64,000 nt of DNA. It comes from Rhodoferax sp. Lineage in GTDB: Bacteria > Pseudomonadota > Gammaproteobacteria > Burkholderiales > Burkholderiaceae_C. The stretch is taken from assembly GCF_018780565.1 (NCBI RefSeq), contig NZ_JADMJN010000008.1, forward strand, positions 1-64,000, in the 5' to 3' direction. The notes below the pieces were generated by a model that made no database searches, was not told the DNA's origin, and saw only the letters and a program-made list of their open reading frames with translations. Position numbers and translations under genes: made by a program. This document shows, piece after piece, positions 40,041 through 48,200 of the stretch. How positions within the stretch are numbered: the stretch's first letter is position 1; each line of letters begins with the position of its first letter.

Positions 40041-40511
40041 TCAGCCCTTGTAAATACCGCAACCCACCAGTGTGTCACCCACGCGCTCAAGGTACATGGC
40101 TTTGCCTTCGATCTTCTGTGTTGCCGGATTCAGGAACTTGTAGCCCTCGACCCAGCCTTTGCCCTTGGTTTTTGCCAAATCGACAAACATCTGGATCAGC
40201 GGTTTGCCATCGGGATCCTTGAGCCCGATCAAATCCTTGCCGACCAGCTTGGGATTGGCGCCTTGAGCCAAATTCTTGCCATTCAAGTCATAGACGATGA
40301 CATACAGATCGCGGTCCTTGAAAGACTTGCCATTGGTAAATTCATCGTAAGCCTTTTCTGGCCCATTGGCCTTGATATAGGCTACGGCCTTTTTCACCAT
40401 GGCCTCGGCTTCTGCGGCCGTACCCTGATCAGCGGCCTGGGCGGCGCCGGCCATCAGGAAGCTCATTGCGGTAGTGCTCAATACAACTTTAAGGAAGGAC
40501 AAAATCTTCAT
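40041..40511 (-). CDS. Secreted single-Cache-domain protein, copy B
   Basis: A 156-residue exported protein, upstream paralogue of the previous entry. A signal peptide ending AGAAQAA is followed by the mature start ADQGTAAEAEAMVKKAVAY, shared with copy A. The Cache core is QGANPKLVGKDLIGLKDPDGKPLIQ, and the protein ends RVGDTLVGCGIYKG. Copy B keeps VIVYDLNGKNLAQG where copy A has VSYLDLNGRALGHG, so the ligand pockets may differ. They are separated by 140 bp with small hairpins, and are likely a tandem duplication. Confidence 0.85.
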   Translation of the reverse strand: MKILSFLKVVLSTTAMSFLMAGAAQAADQGTAAEAEAMVKKAVAYIKANGPEKAYDEFTNGKSFKDRDLYVIVYDLNGKNLAQGANPKLVGKDLIGLKDPDGKPLIQMFVDLAKTKGKGWVEGYKFLNPATQKIEGKAMYLERVGDTLVGCGIYKG

Positions 40512-40798
40512 AACAGGTGCTCCTGATTTACTAAATATGGAAAAAGAACCCGACGATCCGCTGATATGACAACGGGGACACCGAAATATCAGTCTACGCT
40601 GATTTCATGCCAAATTTGCTTCCGTAGTTTCCCGTATTGATTTTCCCGGGTCGAAATGCCATATTTATCAAGGACTTGACTCTGAGCAAGAAGCATCTCC
40701 AGATGTTGACCGACCATGGCGGCGCAATGTTGTCATACTTATGCTGACGCGCGCAAGCGCTTCGGGGCGCACCCGACTCACCCGACTCAGGAAACACC

Positions 40799-42145
40799 AT
40801 GAACATGAACGATGCACAGCAGTTGTCCCCCCAGCGCACAGATGCAGCCTGGCTTGATGCACACTGGATGCCCTACACCGGCAACCGCGACTTCAAAGCC
40901 AATCCACGCATGATGGTGAGTGCCAAGGGTTGCTATTACACGGACATCCATGGCAAGCAGATTTTTGATGGCCTGTCGGGCTTGTGGTGTTGCGGCCTGG
41001 GGCACGGGCGCAAGGAGATCACCGATGCGGTGACACGCCAGATGGCTACGCTCGACTACTCACCCGCATTCCAGTTTGGCCACCCGCTCTCATTCGAGTT
41101 GGCCAATAAACTCAAGGAACTCACCCCCGCCGGCCTGGACTATGTGTTCTTCACCGGTTCAGGCTCGGAGTCAGCCGACACTTCACTCAAAATGGCCCGC
41201 GCTTACTGGCGAGCCAAAGGTCAAGCCGGCAAAACGCTTTTGATTGGACGCGAAAAAGGTTACCACGGTGTCAATTTCGGTGGCATTTCAGTCGGCGGCA
41301 TCGTTGCCAACCGCAAGATGTTTGGCCAGGGCATCGCAGCGGACCACCTGCCGCACACGCAACTGCCCGGCAATGCGTTTTCGCGCGGCATGCCGGACAA
41401 AGGCGCAGAATTGGCGGACGATCTGTTGAGACTCATCGCACTGCACGATGCCAGCAACATCGCAGCGGTGATCGTGGAACCGTTTTCGGGCTCGGCTGGC
41501 GTGGTGATTCCGCCCAAGGGCTATCTGCAACGCCTTCGGGACATTTGCACGGCCCATAACATCCTGCTGATTTTTGATGAGGTGATTACCGGCTTTGGCA
41601 GGGCTGGCGCCTATACCGGTGCCGACGCCTTTGGCGTGACGCCGGACATCATGAACGTCGCAAAGCAGATCACCAATGGCGCACAACCGCTGGGCGCGGT
41701 GCTGGTCAAAAAGGACATCTACGACACTTTCATGGCACAAGGTGGGCCGAACTACATGTTGGAGTTCGCCCATGGCTACACCTACTCGGCCCACCCGGTG
41801 GCCTGCGCAGTAGGCTTGGCCGCGCTGGATCTGCTGGTCAAGGAGAACATGGTCGAACAAGTCAAGGCCATGGCACCGCATTTTGAGAATGCGGTACACA
41901 GCCTCAAAGGGGTGAAACATGTCACGGACATCCGCAACTTTGGACTCGCGGCGGGCATCACCCTGGAAGCCATGCCGGGTGAGCCGGCGCGTCGGCCGTA
42001 TGAGGTCGCCATGGCCATGCTAAACAAGGGTTTTTATGTCCGCTACGGCGGTGACACCATCCAGCTGGCGCCGCCATTCATCACCACCGCTACCCAGATC
42101 GACAGCCTGGTCAACGCCTTGGGCGAATCATTGAACGCGTCTTGA
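40799..42145 (+). CDS. Omega-amino acid:pyruvate aminotransferase
   Basis: A 448-residue class III PLP aminotransferase. The catalytic lysine is Lys289 (NVAKQITNGAQPLG), close to Lys288 of known omega-amino acid:pyruvate transaminases. The cofactor segments FTGSGSESADT and FDEVITGFGRAG are intact. It transfers an amino group from beta-alanine, taurine or similar amines to pyruvate, giving alanine. It is followed 27 bp later by alanine dehydrogenase, which regenerates pyruvate. ATG 40799 is near a second ATG (40805); the first is used here. Confidence 0.9.
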   Translation: MNMNDAQQLSPQRTDAAWLDAHWMPYTGNRDFKANPRMMVSAKGCYYTDIHGKQIFDGLSGLWCCGLGHGRKEITDAVTRQMATLDYSPAFQFGHPLSFELANKLKELTPAGLDYVFFTGSGSESADTSLKMARAYWRAKGQAGKTLLIGREKGYHGVNFGGISVGGIVANRKMFGQGIAADHLPHTQLPGNAFSRGMPDKGAELADDLLRLIALHDASNIAAVIVEPFSGSAGVVIPPKGYLQRLRDICTAHNILLIFDEVITGFGRAGAYTGADAFGVTPDIMNVAKQITNGAQPLGAVLVKKDIYDTFMAQGGPNYMLEFAHGYTYSAHPVACAVGLAALDLLVKENMVEQVKAMAPHFENAVHSLKGVKHVTDIRNFGLAAGITLEAMPGEPARRPYEVAMAMLNKGFYVRYGGDTIQLAPPFITTATQIDSLVNALGESLNAS

Positions 42146-42172
42146 TGGAGCGCCCCTTGTCGGGAGATCAGC

Positions 42173-43291
42173 ATGCGCATCGGACTGCCCAGGGAGATCA
42201 AGAACCATGAGTACCGCGTCGGTCTGACACCGGCCAGCGTACGTGAGTTGTGTTCGCATGGGCACGAGGTACTGGTGCAAACCGGCGCGGGTACCGCCAT
42301 TGGTCTGGGCGACGAGCAATACCAATCGGCCGGCGCCCGCCTGACGGCAGACGCAAGCGAGGTATTTGCCCAAGCCGACATGATCGTCAAGGTCAAGGAG
42401 CCCCAACCCCAGGAATGCGCCATGCTGCGCCCGGGCCAGATTCTGTTTACCTACCTGCATTTGGCTCCAGACCTGGCGCAAACGACCGCACTCGTCAAAT
42501 CAGGCGCAGTGTGCATTGCTTATGAAACCGTGACAGGCCCTGGCGGCGGCCTGCCTTTGCTGGCGCCCATGAGCGAGGTGGCGGGCCGCATGGCCATCCA
42601 GGCCGGTGCCGCACATCTGGAACTGTCCAAAGGCGGCATGGGCGTGTTGCTCGGGGGTGTACCCGGCGTGCAGGCGGGCCATGTGGTGATTCTCGGCGCC
42701 GGGGTGGTGGGCACGAACGCCTTGCAAATGGCTGTAGGGTTGGGTGCGCGGGTAACCGTGCTGGACAAAAACATGGACCGCCTGCGCCAACTCGACCTGG
42801 TCTTTGGCAATCGCATCAGCACCGTGTATTCCTGCGCCCACAGTGTGGCAGAGGCCGTCCAGGATGCCGAACTGCTCATTGGTGGCGTATTGATTCCTGG
42901 TGCAGCGGCCCCCAAGCTGGTCACGCGCAGCATGATTTCAGGCATGAAAAAGGGTGCTGTCGTGGTCGATGTCGCGATTGACCAGGGGGGCTGCTTCGAG
43001 ACATCCCGTATCACCACACATGCTGATCCCACCTTCGTGGTGGATGGCGTGGTGCACTACTGCGTCGCCAACATGCCCGGCGCCGTGGCCCGCACATCAA
43101 CATTTGCGCTCAATAACGCCACGATGGGCTATGCCGTCACTTTGGCGGACAAGGGCTGGCGACAAGCACTCACAGAAAACCCCCACCTGAAAAACGGCCT
43201 GAATGTGGCCCATGGCCAGGTGACCTGCGAAGCGGTAGCCCGTGCGCTGGGCTACGACTTCGTACCGGCCGACAGGTTGCTGGCCGGTTGA
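42173..43291 (+). CDS. ald: Alanine dehydrogenase
   Basis: A 372-residue NAD-dependent L-alanine dehydrogenase. It starts [20 protein letters not shown], has the active-site region VKVKEPQ with FTYLHLAPD, the Rossmann motif [15 protein letters not shown], and [25 protein letters not shown]. It oxidises alanine to pyruvate and ammonia. Together with the upstream transaminase it allows amine degradation without net pyruvate use. AGATCAGC lies upstream of ATG 42173. It ends 15 bp before a convergent YceI gene. Confidence 0.96.
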   Translation: MRIGLPREIKNHEYRVGLTPASVRELCSHGHEVLVQTGAGTAIGLGDEQYQSAGARLTADASEVFAQADMIVKVKEPQPQECAMLRPGQILFTYLHLAPDLAQTTALVKSGAVCIAYETVTGPGGGLPLLAPMSEVAGRMAIQAGAAHLELSKGGMGVLLGGVPGVQAGHVVILGAGVVGTNALQMAVGLGARVTVLDKNMDRLRQLDLVFGNRISTVYSCAHSVAEAVQDAELLIGGVLIPGAAAPKLVTRSMISGMKKGAVVVDVAIDQGGCFETSRITTHADPTFVVDGVVHYCVANMPGAVARTSTFALNNATMGYAVTLADKGWRQALTENPHLKNGLNVAHGQVTCEAVARALGYDFVPADRLLAG

Positions 43292-43305
43292 GGTGTGCGT
43301 CGAAC

Positions 43306-43884
43306 TTACTGCTTGATGGCTTCGACCGCTATGCTGATGGTGACATCGTCACCCACGTAAGGGGCATATTTCCCAGCCTTGAATTCGCTGCGCTTGATGA
43401 CCACGCTGGCGTCGGCACCGATGACGTCTTTCTTCAGCATCGGATGCTCCATGTTCGTGTAGCTGGTGACCTTCAAGGTGACGGGCTTGGTGACACCCTT
43501 GATGGTCAGATTGCCTTCGATCGTTGTGGGTTTGTCACCTTCGAAGACCACCTTGGTGGACTTGAACGTGGCGCTTGGAAATTTGGCGGTGTCGAGGAAG
43601 TCCTCGCCCTGGATGTGTCCGTTAAAAACATTGGAGCCCGTGTCCACAGACTTCATGTCGATGACCACATCCACCGAACCGGTCTTGGCGGCCTTGTCCA
43701 GCACCACCGTCCCCGTTGTATTGTTGAAGCGGCTCACCTGCGTGGACAGGCCGAAGTGGTTGTAGGAGAAGCGCGGAAAAGAATGGTTGGAGTCAACCGC
43801 ATAGGTTTCTGGCGCTGCCATGGCAGGCAGTGCAGCGGAGGCCATCAAAGCGAGAGCGATAGAAAGTTGAGTAAGTTTCTTCAT
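43306..43884 (-). CDS. YceI-family periplasmic protein, copy 1
   Basis: A 192-residue protein with a signal peptide ending LPAMAA. The YceI lipocalin-like barrel starts ETYAVDSNHSFPRFSYNHFG and contains VFNGHIQGEDFLDTAKFPSATFKS. YceI proteins bind isoprenoid-type lipids such as quinones. It is the last of a run with the second YceI gene and a cytochrome b561 (43981-45152), an arrangement seen in other proteobacteria. It converges with ald. Confidence 0.92.
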   Translation of the reverse strand: MKKLTQLSIALALMASAALPAMAAPETYAVDSNHSFPRFSYNHFGLSTQVSRFNNTTGTVVLDKAAKTGSVDVVIDMKSVDTGSNVFNGHIQGEDFLDTAKFPSATFKSTKVVFEGDKPTTIEGNLTIKGVTKPVTLKVTSYTNMEHPMLKKDVIGADASVVIKRSEFKAGKYAPYVGDDVTISIAVEAIKQ

Positions 43885-43980
43885 GGTAAATGCGGGTGGG
43901 AGGTTAGAGAAAAATCTAGATCAGCGGCGCCGTGTGACCGGACTTGCATCAATAGACAGGGTTGGAAAAAGAGGAACCAC

Positions 43981-44553
43981 TCAGAGCTTGCCAACGCCGC
44001 TCAAAGCAAGCTTGAACTTGACTTGCACGTCGTCGGCCACCATCGAGGTATCGGCCCATTCGTTTTCGCCAATCTTGAAAGCCAGGCGCTTGATGGGAAA
44101 GACGCCCGTGGCGGTGGTGACAGGCCCCGCTTGCGTCATGGTGACCGGCACCACCACATCGCGGGACTGACCCTTGATGCCAAGCTTTCCAGTCACTTCG
44201 TACTTGCCGCCGCCAAGTGACTTGAACGCGCTTGAAGCAAATGTGGCCTGTGCAAATTTGGCTGTATTGAACCAGGTGGCTTTGGGCAATTCGGAATCGA
44301 CTTCGGCATTGCCCAGAGTGGCACTGGCTATGTCGACCGTGAAGGCCACCGAACTGCTCGCCAGCTTGGCCGCATCGAAGCTGATTTGCGCATCGAATTT
44401 CGTGAAACGTCCCTCCATCGGCACGCCCATCTGTTTGAACACAAAGCCGATAGTGCTTTGAGCCGGCGCCAGCTTCTGCTGCGCGGCAACGGGTAGGGCC
44501 GTAGCGGACACCAAAGTCAGCACGAGGGGGAATAGCAAAGAAGGTATTTTCAT
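43981..44553 (-). CDS. YceI-family periplasmic protein, copy 2
   Basis: A 190-residue YceI barrel protein. A signal peptide ending ALPVAA is followed by QQKLAPAQSTIGFVFKQMGVPMEG and WFNTAKFAQATFASSAFKSLGGGKYEVTGKLGI. It is only moderately similar to copy 1, so it is an old duplicate. ATG 44553 was chosen as the start of the signal. An in-frame TTG at 44577 overlaps the stop of the cytochrome b561 gene and is an alternative coupling start. Confidence 0.9.
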   Translation of the reverse strand: MKIPSLLFPLVLTLVSATALPVAAQQKLAPAQSTIGFVFKQMGVPMEGRFTKFDAQISFDAAKLASSSVAFTVDIASATLGNAEVDSELPKATWFNTAKFAQATFASSAFKSLGGGKYEVTGKLGIKGQSRDVVVPVTMTQAGPVTTATGVFPIKRLAFKIGENEWADTSMVADDVQVKFKLALSGVGKL

Positions 44554-44573
44554 GATGGGTAGGAGAAAAAGAT

Positions 44574-45152
44574 TCAACGACGTCCGGGCAACATCCGGCT
44601 CAACAAGCCATCGCGGTCAATCCAGTGGTGCTTCAAGGCTGCGGCGATGTGAACGCATGCCAAGCCCACCAGGGCGAAGGCCGACAACTCATGTAAGGGC
44701 TTGATCATTTCGGCCAGGGCCTTGTCCGGCGCGACCAAATCGGGCAATGGAATCTGACCGAACCAGACAATCGGAAAGCCCGCTGCCGAACTGTAAGCCC
44801 AGCCAATCAGCGGCACGGCAAAGAACAGGGCATACATCAGGTAGTGCGTTGCATGGTAGGCACGCAGCTGCCAGCTCGGCATGGCCTGCTCGATGCTTGC
44901 CGGCAAAGCCGGGGGACGATGGGTCAGGCGCCACACCAGACGCAGCACCGACAGGGCCAGAAAAGTAACGCCGGCCCACTTGTGCCAGTTGTAAAGCTTG
45001 AGCCGCAACGGCGAGAAGGGCAGATCGGCCATGAAAACGCCAACCGCAAACATGCCCAATATGGCAAGGCCCAGCAACCAGTGCAAAGCAATCGCCACCG
45101 GCGTGTAACGGGATTCCTCTGGTGTTGACCCTATGGACTGATGTACCTTCAC
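44574..45152 (-). CDS. Cytochrome b561
   Basis: A 192-residue four-helix cytochrome b561. Haem-ligand histidines are found in IALHWLLG, YNWHKWAG, YHATHYLMY and LHELSAFALV with VHIAAALKHH. It transfers electrons between quinol and periplasmic partners. The YceI genes follow on the same strand and overlap its end, so the lipid-binding proteins may supply or receive quinones. The N-terminus MKVHQSIGSTPEESRY is cytoplasmic. Confidence 0.93.
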   Translation of the reverse strand: MKVHQSIGSTPEESRYTPVAIALHWLLGLAILGMFAVGVFMADLPFSPLRLKLYNWHKWAGVTFLALSVLRLVWRLTHRPPALPASIEQAMPSWQLRAYHATHYLMYALFFAVPLIGWAYSSAAGFPIVWFGQIPLPDLVAPDKALAEMIKPLHELSAFALVGLACVHIAAALKHHWIDRDGLLSRMLPGRR

Positions 45153-45277
45153 TGCAAACTTCCAAAAATCGACATGCCTGGGACAATCCCTTGCACGAAG
45201 CCAGTTTAGGATTCAATGTGTTTGCATAAGTTCAATTGAATTGAAGCCTCAATTCAGTATTTCTGAACCAAAGGGGC

Positions 45278-48200
45278 TCAGGCCTGCAGCACCATGGCTT
45301 CAAACGCTTCCAGCGGCATCGGGCGGCCAAACAAATAGCCCTGGTAGGCGTAGCAACCCTGCCCGGCAAGAAACTCCCTCTGCGCCCCGGTTTCCACACC
45401 CTCGGCAATCACCGCCAGGCCCAGGCTATTGGCCAGCACCACGACCATCTTCGCAATGGCAGCATCATTGGGATCAATCAGGATGTCCCTGACAAAGCCC
45501 TGGTCGATCTTGAGTTGATCCAGCGGCAGACGCTTCAAGTAGGAAAGCGAAGAGTAGCCGGTGCCAAAATCATCCAGGGAAAAGCCAACGCCAACCGCCT
45601 TGAGCGCGGTCATTTTGGCGATGATGTCTTCCACATTGGCGACCAGCAAGCCCTCTGTCAACTCCAGCTTGAGTCGACATGGATTGGCGCCCGTTCGCGC
45701 CAACACCGCCAACACCTGGTCAACGAAGTCCGCTTGGTGAAATTGCCGTGCGCTGACATTGACGGCCAGAGTCAGTGGGGCCATGTCGGGTCGCCCGGCC
45801 CATCGCGCCAATTGTGTGCAAGCCGTTTCCAGCACCCAGGCACCCAGTGGCAGGATGAGGCCGGTTTCCTCGGCCAACGGGATGAACTCGGCTGGCGACA
45901 CCAGACCCCGCGAGGGGTCATGCCAGCGCACCAGCGCCTCTGCGCCCGTGAGCACGCTGGGGCCGCTCGCCTGCCCCGTCACTTGAGCCTGGTAGTGAAG
46001 GATGAATTGCTTTTTCTGTACCGCCTCGCGCAGGCTTGATTCCAGCGCGGCGCGCACACTCACCACCGCCTGCATCTGTGGGTCAAAAAAGCGCAGGGTG
46101 TTGCGGCCAGCGGCCTTGGCCTGGTACATCGCCAAATCGGCCCGTTTCAAAGGCTGATCAATGTCTTCATGCTGTTCGCCGAACAGGGTGATGCCAATGC
46201 TGGGCGTACTGCGATGCTCGTGAGCGCCGAGCTGGTAGATCTGGTTGAGCGTGGCCAGAATCTTTTCCCCGACGATTTCCGCCTGGGTTGCGGCCTCGGG
46301 TGCGCTCTCGCTGAGATCCTCAAGCATGACCACGAATTCATCGCCGCCCAATCGGGCCACCGTATCGCCTTCGCGGATGCACGTCGAGAGACGCTGCGCC
46401 ACCTGCTCCAGCAACAAATCACCCTGGTAATGCCCCAGGGTATCGTTGAGAACCTTGAAATTGTCCAGATCAACGAACAGCAATGCGCCTTTGCGCTGGT
46501 GCCGCGCGCCGGCGGCCAGGGCCTGCTCCAGACGATCCATCAACAGCCGCCGGTTGGGCAAACCCGTCAGCGGATCATAAAAAGCGAGTCTTTTGATCTG
46601 CTCTTCTGCCACCTTGCGCGCGCTGATGTCGGTGAAGGTGGCCACGTAGTGCGTTGTCAAACCCGCATTGTCTTTCACCGCAGTGATGGTGAGCCACTCG
46701 GGGAATACCTCGCCATCCTTGCGCCGGTTCCAGATTTCGCCTTGCCAGGAACCGCGTTGCTCGATACTGCGCCACAGGTCTTCATAAAACCGCTTCTCAT
46801 GACGGCCGGATTTGAACAGCCGGGGGTTTTGTCCCACCGCCTCTTGCGCGGTGTAACCGGTGATCTCGGTGAAGGTCTTGTTGACGCGCAGGATCACACT
46901 GGACGTATCGGTGACGAACATGCCTTCCTGAGACTCGAAGGCGGTCGCGGCGATGCGCTGGGCCTCTTCAGCCTGCCTTCGTTTGGTGATTTCCCGCGTA
47001 ATGCCGTGGTAGCCAATCAACACCCCGTTAGCGTCGCGATCCGGTTTGGTCACCACTTCGGTCCAGATCAGGCGGCCATCCTTGCAGCGCTGCTGCAGTT
47101 CAAAGGTGGTCGACGCGGTCTCGGATCCCGGTGCGTCTGCTGACCGCTTCTGACTGAGTCGCTCGCGCACCAGCGCGATACCCTCCTCGGTCAAAAGCTC
47201 GAACACATGGTGGCCGACCACTTCGTCAAAGCGAAAACCACGCATTCGCTCGTCGGCTGGACTGATGTAGGTGAACCGATTGTTCCGATCCTGCTTCCAC
47301 ACCACATCGCTTGCGTCCTCTGTGAGCAAGCGGAAATGCGCTTCACTGTCACGCAGCTTCTGTGTCGCTACACCTCTTTCGATAGCGATGCTGGCCAGAT
47401 GGGCGGTTTGTTCAATCAGCACAATATCCGAATCTGCCGGCAGGTGCCGTTCGCGATGGTAGATCGCAAAAGTGCCCAGTACCGCGCCCGAAGAGGACTT
47501 GACGGGCTGCGACCAACAGGCACCCAGGCCCGCGCTGGCTGCGAGTTCCTTGTAAGCCACCCAGTAAGGGTGCGTCGCAATGTCTTCAACAACCACCCGC
47601 TCCCCGGTGAAGGCTGCGGTACCGCAGGAACCAACGCCCAAGCCAATTTCAGTGCCGTCCAGTGCCGCGTTGTAGAAGTCAGGCAGGCTGGGGGCGATGC
47701 CCTTGCCCAGATGCCGCGCTTCGCTGTCAAGCAACAAGATGCTGCAGAGCATCGCGGGATTGAGCCGCTCAACGCCGCGCACCAGTGCCTCCAGCAGGTT
47801 TGGCAGCGCCTCCCCTCCGGCAAGCAACTCCAGAATGTGGCTGCGAAATTGCTCGTACAACTCGGCTTGCTTGCGCTGCGTGATGTCATGCAAGGCCCCC
47901 AGCAACTTGATGGCCTTGCCGTCCTCCATCACAGCAGAGCCCTGCGCCCGTACCCAGATGGGGCGCCCGAGGGCCGTGACGGCTGGCAACTCCAGGTCAT
48001 AGGGCGCGCCACAGTCCATGGCGGCCTGTACCGCAGCCCGGATGACTGGCCGAGCCTCAGGCGCATAGAGATTGATGCCCTGCTCCAGCGGGGGCGCCAC
48101 GGGTGGATCGACCTCCAGGATGCGGCAGGTCTGAGGCGACCAGAAATGCGCCATGGTCTTCAAGTCGAGCTCCCACCCGCCAACTTGAGCGATCTCGCCG

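Noticed and set aside
40690..40798. A sigma-70 promoter upstream of the transaminase
   Set aside because: TTGACC and CATACT-like hexamers occur, but the spacing (about 22 bp) is too long to support a call.
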